The translations under genes were made by a program, and so were the position numbers. A stretch of 64,000 nucleotides of DNA from the NCBI GenBank assembly GCA_964594065.1, contig CAZQKX010000009.1:13448-77447 (forward strand), read 5' to 3'. Each line of letters opens with the position of its first letter. Position 1 is the stretch's first letter. Under the pieces are notes generated by a model, which was not told the origin of the DNA, made no database searches, and saw only the letters and a program-made list of their open reading frames with translations. This DNA comes from 4572-13 sp964594065 (lineage in GTDB: Bacteria; Planctomycetota; Phycisphaerae; Sedimentisphaerales; Anaerohalosphaeraceae). Positions 45,359 to 53,436 of the stretch are shown here, one piece after another.

Positions 45359-45922
45359 ATGAGCCAATGCGAACAAAATCACGGGGGAGGGACGTCGGAT
45401 ATCTTGACAGAGATATATCGGGAGTATGATGGGTTTATTTGCTCTGTCATCCAATTTGCCGCCAGAAACCGTGAAGACAGAGAGGATATCTACCAGGAGG
45501 TTTTCATTGCCTTGTCCTTAAAGGACAATCTGAACGAAATTCAGAATATTAAAGGTTACCTGTATCGTCTCGCTATCAATAAGGCCAATGAATTCCTTCG
45601 AAAAAAAATCTCTGGGGAACTGCGATTTAAAGAATACATGCAACTGCAGATAAACAAGACGGAGAATCGCCCCGAACAGGAGTTGTTTACGGAGGACCAG
45701 ATGGATGCGGTAACGAAATTGATCCGCGAGTATCTATCTGAAAAGGAATCAGAGGCCGTCTTACTTCGTTTTAAATATCATCATGATAATGAACAGGCGG
45801 CCCGGAAAATGAATGTGAAGAAGGAAACGGTGGTTCGCTATATTTCTGTGGGGTTGAAAAAATTACGTCAGATTGTTAAGGGTTCAGCAGAGGCTGATAA
45901 GGAACGAAGGGGCAAGTCATGA
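45359..45922 (+). CDS. ECF-type RNA polymerase sigma factor
   Basis: The 187-residue sigma-70 family factor has a region 2 with EDREDIYQEVFIALS and IKGYLYRLAINKANEFLRKK. A region 4 follows with LSEKESEAVLLRFKYHHDNEQAARKMN and KKETVVRYISVGLKKLRQ, a helix-turn-helix for -35 recognition. AGGA lies close upstream. It overlaps the anti-sigma gene by 4 bases, so the pair should be co-made. Its regulon is unknown; the convergent leftward genes are candidates. Confidence 0.9.
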   Translation: MSQCEQNHGGGTSDILTEIYREYDGFICSVIQFAARNREDREDIYQEVFIALSLKDNLNEIQNIKGYLYRLAINKANEFLRKKISGELRFKEYMQLQINKTENRPEQELFTEDQMDAVTKLIREYLSEKESEAVLLRFKYHHDNEQAARKMNVKKETVVRYISVGLKKLRQIVKGSAEADKERRGKS

Positions 45923-47289
45923 ATTGTGAAAATGCGAGATTGTATTACTACGACTACTTAGAACAGGTCGATACTGTACCTCAGGAGGCCAGAGCGCACC
46001 TGGAGCAATGTTCTGTTTGCCGCCAGGAATTGGAGTGCTTGCGGGAGATTTTGAAAAAACAGCAACCGGCTCCAAAGCCGGTGAATCCAAAATATCTTCA
46101 ACTTCATTATGAATTATTCAACCGATGGACTTCATGTGATGTAATCAAGCCGCTTTTGCCGTCCCTTTTGCTTTCGGGTTTCGATCTCAAACAGCAAACG
46201 CCTGTTACGGCCCATATTGAAAAATGCCCTCAGTGCCAAAAGAGCCTCAAGTCAATATCGTCGCTGGCACTTTCTGATTCACAGTTGTTAAAGGCCAGTT
46301 GTTATTTTGCAGGCGAAACGGCTTCTGTCTCTGAGCTTGATGCCAAGGCACAGGAAACGTTGGGTGATGTGAAAGACAAAACCGGTTCAAACATTTTGAC
46401 ACGGCTGCGCGTAATATCTGATAATCCTGAGCAGGGATGGGTATCGGATTCATTTGTGGTTGATGTTGAGTACCGACATGCCAAACTTTCATCACGGCAT
46501 TCTACTGTCCGAAGGCGGGCTGTTCCTGCCCTGTTAACAAGCGGAATTGCCGCCGCCATTCTTTTTGCGATCCTCCTGGTTGTTCCGCCTGCGCCGGTCA
46601 AGGGGCTTGATTTGGAGCAAATTTATGCGAATTTGGAGACCGTCAAAAATGTCCATATTCAAATATTGGATGAATCGAAGGAACTGAGAAGTATTTGGAT
46701 TGCCGAAGATCTGCAGTTTCGATTATTTCAGCAGAAAGGCAGTACGGTTTTTTGGGATGAACGCTCCGGGAAGATTTTTCGGAAAGAAGAGGGTTCCATA
46801 CAATTGATTTCTCAAGGCCAGCAAACCAAACTCGAACATCCCTGGGGGTTGCTGCCGTTTACACACATTTCCCAATTGCCGGCGTCTCGGGATTGGCGTC
46901 ATGTTTCAGATGAAGTACTTGAAGGCGGTTTAGAGGTTCAAGTTTACGAGTACACATGGAAAGAAACCTTAGGCAGCCAAACTGTCGTTCAGAGAAAATG
47001 GCGGGGATACCTCGATATTCACACGCATTTGCCTTATAAGATCGAATGGCTGGACAAGATCGGAGGATTGCCGTACGAGCATGTCATGACAATGAAAGTC
47101 ACCTATCCTTCTGATGCGGAATATTTGGAGGTCATTCAAAGCGAAGGTTTTCAGGAGCTTTCTTATGGCGACCAACATAAGTTATTCGAGACGTTTCCGT
47201 CAGAGTCAAACTTGGCGGTTATTGAGGGAGATTTCTTCCTGTCCACATGGCCGTCAGCAAAAGCAACATTGACCTTCTCAGGGCCATGA
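45919..47289 (+). CDS. Membrane anti-sigma factor with two zinc-finger motifs and RseB-like domain
   Basis: The 456-residue protein begins with a zinc-binding anti-sigma motif (H27-x3-C31-x2-C34, with Cys3 earlier). It repeats it (H99-x3-C103-x2-C106, with Cys73 earlier), so the ZAS module is duplicated. A membrane segment follows (201-223). The extracytoplasmic part, about 225-456, is beta-rich and resembles the LolA/RseB fold (VHIQILDESKELRSIW, then FWDERSGKIFRK). It should hold the ECF sigma factor at the membrane until a signal releases it. Its 3' end overlaps the convergent prepilin gene by 127 bases. Confidence 0.8.
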   Translation: MNCENARLYYYDYLEQVDTVPQEARAHLEQCSVCRQELECLREILKKQQPAPKPVNPKYLQLHYELFNRWTSCDVIKPLLPSLLLSGFDLKQQTPVTAHIEKCPQCQKSLKSISSLALSDSQLLKASCYFAGETASVSELDAKAQETLGDVKDKTGSNILTRLRVISDNPEQGWVSDSFVVDVEYRHAKLSSRHSTVRRRAVPALLTSGIAAAILFAILLVVPPAPVKGLDLEQIYANLETVKNVHIQILDESKELRSIWIAEDLQFRLFQQKGSTVFWDERSGKIFRKEEGSIQLISQGQQTKLEHPWGLLPFTHISQLPASRDWRHVSDEVLEGGLEVQVYEYTWKETLGSQTVVQRKWRGYLDIHTHLPYKIEWLDKIGGLPYEHVMTMKVTYPSDAEYLEVIQSEGFQELSYGDQHKLFETFPSESNLAVIEGDFFLSTWPSAKATLTFSGP

Positions 47290-47978
47290 CGTCCATTGAC
47301 GGAATCATTGCGCTGAGACTGTTCAATGGGCCGGTTTTCATTCAATTCCAGTCCGGGTAAAAAGTAAGAGCCTTGACGGTCGGCACTTTCATAGGCATAA
47401 ATTGTGTCATCCGGAGCCGTCGCTTTCCAACTGACCAGTGTATAGCCCGAATCTGTTAAAAGCAGTTTTGAGGAGGGAGTTCGAAGTTGGTCAGGACGCA
47501 GCGGCATCCCCGAAAACTCCGGGTCGGCGCTCCCCAGAATAATTTTGCAGATGGAATAATTAATCCCGTAATTACCACATAAAAAATTGTTTGAGATTGG
47601 CGACTCCAGGCCGTTTCGAGAAGGACACCGGAAAACTCCTTGCCGGTCCGTGTAATCTCCAGTGATATCCTTTAAAAAGCAAAACCACCAATAGCCTCCA
47701 AAGTCATCATTGGATGAAATACCCAGCTTCATAGACTCAGAAGTTGAAAGGGCGGGATGGCAGTTTGCGTTATCACCGCAGAAGCCTTCCGGGAAATGTG
47801 AGTTTTCCTGCGAATAAACAGTGATTCCCATATTTAGTTGACGCAGATTATTGGAGCAGACCAGGGTCTTTCCTTTGTCTTTGCTTTTTTGCAACACAGG
47901 CACGGCCATAGCGATTAAAATTGCGATAATGGCAATGACAACAAGCACTTCTAATAATGTAAATCCCTTGTGTCTCAT
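47163..47978 (-). CDS. Prepilin-type N-methylation protein (DUF1559-like)
   Basis: The 271-residue protein has a type IV prepilin leader, MRHKG, cleaved before FTLLEVLVVIAIIAILIAMA, so it should be processed by a prepilin peptidase. The C-terminal motif H-x10-DG (GRHGPEKVNVAFADGHV) is common in planctomycete type II pseudopilin-like proteins. It lies 64 bases after the C39-like gene on the same strand and may be expressed with it. A pseudopilin or secreted structural protein role is inferred. Confidence 0.85.
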   Translation of the reverse strand: MRHKGFTLLEVLVVIAIIAILIAMAVPVLQKSKDKGKTLVCSNNLRQLNMGITVYSQENSHFPEGFCGDNANCHPALSTSESMKLGISSNDDFGGYWWFCFLKDITGDYTDRQGVFRCPSRNGLESPISNNFLCGNYGINYSICKIILGSADPEFSGMPLRPDQLRTPSSKLLLTDSGYTLVSWKATAPDDTIYAYESADRQGSYFLPGLELNENRPIEQSQRNDSVNGRHGPEKVNVAFADGHVDRKKSPSITAKFDSDGNVSNNLCWSP

Positions 47979-48042
47979 AGAAGAAAATTATAGCAATTCC
48001 GATGCTGCAATTCAACAGATAAGAAGTCCAGGCCCTGAACGC

Positions 48043-49713
48043 CTAATTACAAGCCCGAATATATCGGGGAATCGATATATCATCCCGATTGCAGACACCT
48101 TGAATATACGGGTTGTTGAAACAATGATAATATTCATAACTAAGCATCATTTCACCCGCGCAGGTCCCACCGTTTTCGTCTTCCTGACAGCCATATCGTT
48201 CATAAAAAATATAATAAGCACCGCCGCAAAGAAACCCCCCGATCGGGTCGGGACAAAGGACGTGTTCGTTGTATTGTATATGATCTGAGCAGGAATAAAT
48301 CCCGAAGTCGCCTCCCTGTATCTGTGACATCTCATTGGCTTCGAGATAATTCAAGTTGGCATCCAGTGGAGGCGTGATCGGTTCGTTAGAGACCAGCAAG
48401 GCTGCGCCTTGTCCCCATTCCTGCAGAAAGTCGTCAATTTTTCTCTTGGCGTAAAATCTGCGGCTTGTTAGATCGATCACCCAGATCCCGTCCTCATCGA
48501 CGTGATCCAGAATGACATAGTGATTACTTAATGACAGGTGCAGGATGACTGTGCAGTTCGGAATTCTCTCCAGTGTTTCCAGGTCCGTCGTAACGGCCAT
48601 ACAATTCAGTCCGGCATCTTCCAGTACTTGTTTGATCTCACGCAGTGTCGTTGTTTTAGTATCTTCAGAAACCAGACCGGATAATTCTTGATTGAGGATG
48701 TTTTTTGAAAAACGTTTGGCGATATGCTGAATGGCAACGGTTGCGCAATTGACCGAATCGGGTTCCTGGGTTTCCAGAAACGTGATCTTGTCTTCCAGAA
48801 CTTGTGAAATATCAATATGATCGGATGCATGGTACAGAAAAGTTTTGGCTTTACCGGCAGGCTTCAGTTCAACGGTTGTTCCCTTTTTGAACTGAATGGA
48901 AAATAAATCGTCGGAAGGTTCCGTTGTATCAATGGTTTCAAATTGCCAGTCTTCATAAGAGAGCAATAAAGGTTCTCCCGACCGCTTGTCGAACCGTTCG
49001 ATCAAAACCTTGGAAGGAGCCCATTGATTTGCTGCTTGCAGATAATCCTGATATGTCTGTCGAAGAAGGGCCTGGTCATTTTCAATGCTGTAGGACAGAA
49101 CCGCATGGTCTTTTGAGCCATCCAGTACAAAAGATACACGTACAGGCGGATTTATCGATTCATTGATGTATTCAAGCAGGATTATGTTTTGATTTTCCCC
49201 CGACAGTTCATAAGATTGCGGCGCATGAGACATAAGAACCAGATAGCTAAAATCAGCGTGTCCCCAAGGGATGATTCCGGCGGTGAGTGGGCCGCGGCTT
49301 TCCATCAGGGAGTTCTGATTGTCTGTTGTGACGATTGCATAATCGGCTGACTGATAATATTGTGTAAATTTCTGCCCATTTCGAATGAAAATGCTATTTT
49401 GATTTAATTTAAAATCCTGGCGGGAACCTATCAGCGAATTATCCACCACAAGATTATCGTTTAGGCGGATCTCAAGGCGACATCGAATACCGTCATGATA
49501 AACCGTTTCGATTGCTTCTTTCACAGTGTTTTCATAATCATAATATTCCAGGTGACGAGCCTGAATCATTCCTTTTGAAATCCAGAATTGTCGCGGCGTT
49601 TCCGTCAACTGCTTAATCAGTGCATCCGTTTCATTTGGATCCATTAATCGATCGGCCCATAAGCTGGTAGTCAATAACAGCACCGACAACATATATACGA
49701 CGGTTCGATTCAT
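48043..49713 (-). CDS. Secreted protein: LolA-like domain, C39-type peptidase, double-glycine leader and eight-cysteine tail
   Basis: The 556-residue protein has a signal peptide (1-20), then a beta-rich domain (about 25-290) like the extracytoplasmic part of the neighbouring anti-sigma. A peptidase C39-like domain (about 310-445) carries a plausible Cys323, His398, Asp414 triad in NCATVA, NHYVILD and WVIDLTS. Residues 457-468, LEANEMSQIQGG, match a bacteriocin double-glycine leader (L-12, E-8, hydrophobic -7, I-4, G-2, G-1). The last 88 residues hold eight cysteines (475, 487, 496, 509, 518, 531, 541, 555). Self-cleavage to release a disulfide-rich peptide is inferred, not shown. C39 enzymes normally act in trans and in the cytoplasm. 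Confidence 0.75.
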   Translation of the reverse strand: MNRTVVYMLSVLLLTTSLWADRLMDPNETDALIKQLTETPRQFWISKGMIQARHLEYYDYENTVKEAIETVYHDGIRCRLEIRLNDNLVVDNSLIGSRQDFKLNQNSIFIRNGQKFTQYYQSADYAIVTTDNQNSLMESRGPLTAGIIPWGHADFSYLVLMSHAPQSYELSGENQNIILLEYINESINPPVRVSFVLDGSKDHAVLSYSIENDQALLRQTYQDYLQAANQWAPSKVLIERFDKRSGEPLLLSYEDWQFETIDTTEPSDDLFSIQFKKGTTVELKPAGKAKTFLYHASDHIDISQVLEDKITFLETQEPDSVNCATVAIQHIAKRFSKNILNQELSGLVSEDTKTTTLREIKQVLEDAGLNCMAVTTDLETLERIPNCTVILHLSLSNHYVILDHVDEDGIWVIDLTSRRFYAKRKIDDFLQEWGQGAALLVSNEPITPPLDANLNYLEANEMSQIQGGDFGIYSCSDHIQYNEHVLCPDPIGGFLCGGAYYIFYERYGCQEDENGGTCAGEMMLSYEYYHCFNNPYIQGVCNRDDISIPRYIRACN

Positions 49714-49767
49714 TCTAAACTCCTTGTTATCATCTCAATTTTCGATGAATATCCAGACAGGTTATTT

Positions 49768-51033
49768 TTAATTCTTACTCGCTTCGACATTTTCAATAAA
49801 TATATTCCATTCAGCTTCAGAAATAGATTGCTGAAGATCAGGGCTTTCTTCGTAAACTTGCTGCAGCATTTCCACAACAGGCTGAACTTGATGGATTGTC
49901 ATTGATTCCAGGTTGGCGTTTAAAGAATAATTAGACAGTTCCAGTGTAACAGTGCCTGCTTCCGCTGCAGTATAAACAAAACTTGCCATATCTCCATCTA
50001 ACATGGATGCACCGATGTTAGCCGCAAAAAATTGAATACTGTTGGGTTCGCTGGATGGACCATAATAGTCAAAGGTACTATTTCGAGGTACGGCTAAAAT
50101 TTCGGCACTGCCTGTTTCAGAATTATCGACCCAGCCCAGATTGGGATCAGAAACAATGACATCCATATCGAAAAAGTAAACATCTTCATAAATACTGTTT
50201 TTCACAACATAGAAAGTCGCGCTTTCGCCAATATCCATCGTGATTTCAGAAAGCGAGTTCGTGTCGACAATTGCATAGGTAACATAATAGACAACATTTG
50301 GATCTGTTGTGTTTGGATCTGCCGTAACAGTCTGCTCTGTCTTCTCAGCCGGTTTCCAGCCGGAATTTCCCCACAGCCAAAAATCTGCGAACATCATAAC
50401 GTCTTCCAGTCCGACCGAACCGTCCCTGTTTAAATCAGCTTTGTAGCAGGCAGCATTCGGATCAGAGCACCCTTCAGCTTGCCAGTGCGACGAAAATACG
50501 GCAAAATCGGAAATATTCACGAATCCGTCGGGGGCCAGGTCCCGCGTAGGCGTATTGAAAAAAGTTAACGATACGTTAGGATCCGGAATTGACCAGGAGT
50601 ATGCATGGTCATAAAAATCGACCGTACATTCGCCCTCATCCAAAGCGTAATAATCAATCACAAACCAATCACCGCTCCTGCGCTCAAAATCATCGCCGTA
50701 AAGATCGAATCCCCAAATCGCCGAATCTTTCCATTGGATGACGCTGGCACCTTCGCCGGCAGCGGCTAAATGACTTCCACGCCAGTCACGCGAATTTGGA
50801 TCACCACCCTTTGCCTGCAGGCTTCCGATTGCGCGATCCTGTCCACCAATAAAAAAGGCTCCGCTCCAGAAATCATTTGCATCAGAGTGGACAACCAGTG
50901 AAACACCAGTGCCCACCATTATTTCTGATAAGTCAATAGTTTCAAGGGTATTAGGGTCGCTAATGCGAACCTGAACGGATGCAAAAAGAGGACCCGATAA
51001 AAGGCAAATAAGTACACAAAATCTCCACTTCAT
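49768..51033 (-). CDS. Secreted dockerin-like protein with two cohesin-like domains
   Basis: The 421-residue protein has a signal peptide, a first beta-sandwich (about 20-155), then two EF-hand-like dockerin repeats at about 158-220. In these, DLAPDGFVNISDFAVFSSHW and DLNRDGSVGLEDVMMFADFW match the planctomycete dockerin type. A second cohesin-like domain (about 250-400) follows. I found no PEP-CTERM or GlyGly sorting tail. The GAGGTGG just before MKWRFC supports this start; an upstream ATG six codons earlier is less likely. It is probably a secreted structural or carbohydrate-associated protein. Confidence 0.75.
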   Translation of the reverse strand: MKWRFCVLICLLSGPLFASVQVRISDPNTLETIDLSEIMVGTGVSLVVHSDANDFWSGAFFIGGQDRAIGSLQAKGGDPNSRDWRGSHLAAAGEGASVIQWKDSAIWGFDLYGDDFERRSGDWFVIDYYALDEGECTVDFYDHAYSWSIPDPNVSLTFFNTPTRDLAPDGFVNISDFAVFSSHWQAEGCSDPNAACYKADLNRDGSVGLEDVMMFADFWLWGNSGWKPAEKTEQTVTADPNTTDPNVVYYVTYAIVDTNSLSEITMDIGESATFYVVKNSIYEDVYFFDMDVIVSDPNLGWVDNSETGSAEILAVPRNSTFDYYGPSSEPNSIQFFAANIGASMLDGDMASFVYTAAEAGTVTLELSNYSLNANLESMTIHQVQPVVEMLQQVYEESPDLQQSISEAEWNIFIENVEASKN

Positions 51034-51152
51034 GTCCACCTCGCTAATCATTAATAGACGACCTCCGAGTTGCTTATTAAAGAGCCTCCCTCCTTGGTGA
51101 GCTTACATTTATAAAACGTACAATATGTAAGTTGCAGAAGGCGGCTTATATC

Positions 51153-51180
51153 TTGACAATTTTTCGGATTTTTTATCAAT
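51153..51180 (+). promoter_or_regulatory. Promoter of the 51185 small RNA
   Basis: TTGACA is followed after 15-16 bases by TATCAA/ATCAAT. The spacing is slightly short, but the -35 element is perfect and nothing but a structured non-coding stretch and a terminator lies downstream. Confidence 0.5.
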
Positions 51181-51184
51181 GATG

Positions 51185-51311
51185 GGCGTACACGATGCAA
51201 CTCTTATAGGACGGAGGCTAAGGTAGGTGATAGCCGAATCCGGAGGGCTGCTAAGTATCGGCAGAAGGTGAAGATTAGCCCCTTTTAGGGAGAAAAGGGG
51301 CCTTTTCTTTT
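51185..51311 (+). ncRNA. Candidate small structured RNA (~127 nt), class unknown
   Basis: A promoter, no plausible ORF and an intrinsic terminator frame this stretch. Internal pairings include GGCTA (51216) with TAGCC (51231), and an alternative pairing of GCCGA (51233) with TCGGC (51258), so two mutually exclusive folds are possible. It does not match SRP RNA, RNase P or tmRNA motifs that I can recognise. A trans-acting RNA, or a 6S-like RNA, are options. Confidence 0.55.
51278..51311 (+). terminator. Terminator of the small RNA
   Basis: A 9-bp stem (GCCCCTTTT with AAAAGGGGC) and a 6-base loop are followed by CTTTTCTTTT. The T-run exists only on the + strand, which fixes the direction. Confidence 0.8.
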
Positions 51312-51360
51312 AAAATGAGGTATTGTGGCGGACTATCGGGACAGAAAAACCTCTGGTTTA

Positions 51361-51666
51361 TTACAATATTTCGCCGCGGGCCTTATCATCCATGGCGTCA
51401 TCCTCAGCATCAATAATATCAACCATTTTCCGAATATCTTCTTTGGAAATGATCCCTTTGCTGGTCAGCAGGCGGATAACCGATGCCAGGTAAAGCTTCA
51501 GTTCATTATTTTCCATCTGTACCGCCCGCAGCTCCGCATCAACCTCATGCTCTTCCTGATGCAACGCCATTAACGATTCTTTCAATACCCGAATATCTTG
51601 TTCGCAGTCAGAAATATCCAGTCGATTTCCTACATCCCCCAGTAAAAACGTGCGTCCCCAGCCCAT
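51361..51666 (-). CDS. Small coiled-coil protein, function unknown
   Basis: The 101-residue protein starts with GWGRTFLLGDVGNRLDI, then has a coiled coil (about 23-68, rich in Glu, Leu and Gln) and an acidic, helical tail. There is no signal peptide or membrane segment. AGGAA six bases before the ATG supports the start; a TTG six codons earlier is also open. It is divergent from psd. I do not recognise the family. Confidence 0.6.
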   Translation of the reverse strand: MGWGRTFLLGDVGNRLDISDCEQDIRVLKESLMALHQEEHEVDAELRAVQMENNELKLYLASVIRLLTSKGIISKEDIRKMVDIIDAEDDAMDDKARGEIL

Positions 51667-51771
51667 AACACTTCCTTTCCTCAAATTAAGGTAATTGTCT
51701 ACGGCTCACATTATAATCAGAAATAGGATATTCACAAACAAAATGTCTCGGCATCCAGGATCCTATTACAC

Positions 51772-51800
51772 TTGATTTAACGACGCAAATAGCGTATTCT
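51772..51800 (+). promoter_or_regulatory. Promoter of psd
   Basis: TTGATT and TATTCT are separated by exactly 17 bases. The expected start, around 51807, is only 2 bases before the psd ATG, which has no Shine-Dalgarno site. Confidence 0.65.
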
Positions 51801-51808
51801 GTATTCTC

Positions 51809-52516
51809 ATGAAGATACCACTGACAAAATACGGGATGCCGCAGGTGGCAGTGTTTCCAGCGATTTTGATCGTGATAATGGCGGTTTATTTTATGATTGC
51901 CCGCCGCTGGCTGCAACCTGCATGCAAATGTCCCATCAGCAGCATAGGTGTCTGGCTGCCTGAACTGATACTGCTGATTGTCCTGATCTGGTTTTTTTCT
52001 TTTTTCCGGGACCCTCATCGCTTGATTGTACAGGATGCAAATCTCCTGCTTTCACCGGCCGACGGCACCATTGCCGCGGTCGAAACGCTGGAAAGCTGCG
52101 AGAGCTTCGAAGGGCCCGTTTTCAGGATCGAGATCTTCTTAAGCGTCTTTAATGTCCATATCAACCGTGTTCCCTGTCCAGTGCGTATTGGCCGGATTAC
52201 CTATAAACCGGGCAAATTCCTTGACGCCCGCAATCCGCAGTGCAGCAAGGTCAACGAAGCCAACGAAATTGAAATGTTCCGGCTGAATGAGCCTGCTGAC
52301 CGAATGCTTGTCAGGCAGATTTCCGGGGCAATTGCCCGCCGGATTGTCTGTGATGCAGAGACCGGGCAACAATATACTGGCGGCCAACAGTTTGGTATGA
52401 TAAAATTCGGTTCATGTACTGAGTTGTTTGTTCCGGCTCGTGGGAATCTAAAGATTCAGGTTGAAAAGGGCGATAAAGTAAAAGCAGGGCTGACAGTGCT
52501 GGCCCAATACGAATAA
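51809..52516 (+). CDS. psd: Phosphatidylserine decarboxylase proenzyme (type A)
   Basis: The enzyme converts phosphatidylserine to phosphatidylethanolamine using a self-made pyruvoyl group. The 235-residue protein has two N-terminal membrane segments, FFRDPHR, the SPADGTI motif, FLSVFNVHINR, and the self-cleavage motif GSC with G201-S202 inside IKFGSCTELFVP. It is followed by, and overlaps by one base, the phosphatidylserine synthase gene. The transcript may be leaderless. Confidence 0.94.
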   Translation: MKIPLTKYGMPQVAVFPAILIVIMAVYFMIARRWLQPACKCPISSIGVWLPELILLIVLIWFFSFFRDPHRLIVQDANLLLSPADGTIAAVETLESCESFEGPVFRIEIFLSVFNVHINRVPCPVRIGRITYKPGKFLDARNPQCSKVNEANEIEMFRLNEPADRMLVRQISGAIARRIVCDAETGQQYTGGQQFGMIKFGSCTELFVPARGNLKIQVEKGDKVKAGLTVLAQYE

Positions 52517-53436
52517 TGCTGAAACCCAAAACAGATAAAACCCGTTCGAGACGTTTTTTTGGAAATGTCGGCCGGCATCGAATCGATACCGTTAAACTGC
52601 TTCCCTCAATGATCACCCTGATCAACGGTATCTGCGGATTTGCTGCGGTTGGCTTGGCCGCGAGAGGCCATTATACGGCTGCCTGCTATGTGATCTTTAT
52701 CGGAATGATCGCAGATATGCTGGATGGCCGCGTGGCTCGTATGAGCCAGTCAACTTCCAGCTTTGGCGGACAACTCGATTCGCTTTGCGACGTGCTGTCA
52801 TTTGGTGTGGCACCGGCGTTTATTATTCTCAGTCTGTTGATGGATAAGTACGAAGCCCTGGTCGGTTCCGCCAAGCCCTTTATCGGTGAGTATTTTGAGC
52901 GTTTCATCTGGCTTGCGGCGGTGACGTATTTATGTTGTGCGTTGATTCGACTGGCTCGCTTTAATGCTGAAAATGAAGAGGACGAGACAGCCCACATGAC
53001 GTTTGTCGGTTTGCCGACGCCGGCTTCAGCGGGCGTGCTGGCCGGATTAGTCATGTTTTATCAAAAAGTCTCAACAGATCCTGCCGCAGAATCTACTTTC
53101 TTTGCCGTTTTATTGGTCACCATTTTGTATGCGTTACCTTTTATCACCATTGGCTGCGGGTTGTTGATGGTTAGCCGCATTCGATATCCGCATTTGGTCA
53201 ATCAGTTCTTTAAGGGGCGAAAACCGATCACCTATCTGTTTTGGGTGGGGCTTATTTTCGGCATGATTTTTATCTGCGGCCTGCAATTGTCACTGGTGAT
53301 CAGTTTCGGCATCTTTGCCATGAGCGGATTTCTGCCGTGGTTCTACCGAAAAGTCATTCTTGAAAAACTATTGCGCCGACCCGTTCATTCGCTGGATAAT
53401 ATCAGTCGGCCGGCGCACGATTCGTCGATTACATGA
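52516..53436 (+). CDS. pssA: CDP-diacylglycerol-serine O-phosphatidyltransferase
   Basis: The enzyme makes phosphatidylserine from CDP-diacylglycerol and serine. The 306-residue membrane protein carries the full CDP-alcohol phosphatidyltransferase motif: D67-x2-D70-G-x2-A-R-x8-G-x3-D88-x3-D92 in MLDGRVARM and GGQLDSLCD. It follows psd with a one-base overlap, so both steps of phosphatidylethanolamine synthesis are in one unit. It overlaps hemW by 4 bases. Confidence 0.95.
   Translation: MLKPKTDKTRSRRFFGNVGRHRIDTVKLLPSMITLINGICGFAAVGLAARGHYTAACYVIFIGMIADMLDGRVARMSQSTSSFGGQLDSLCDVLSFGVAPAFIILSLLMDKYEALVGSAKPFIGEYFERFIWLAAVTYLCCALIRLARFNAENEEDETAHMTFVGLPTPASAGVLAGLVMFYQKVSTDPAAESTFFAVLLVTILYALPFITIGCGLLMVSRIRYPHLVNQFFKGRKPITYLFWVGLIFGMIFICGLQLSLVISFGIFAMSGFLPWFYRKVILEKLLRRPVHSLDNISRPAHDSSIT

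Larger units (their letters stand above)
51034..51360. other. Intergenic stretch holding a small RNA gene
   Basis: This gap separates two leftward genes and contains a rightward promoter, a structured ~127-base stretch and a terminator, described separately. No protein gene is visible. Confidence 0.6.
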
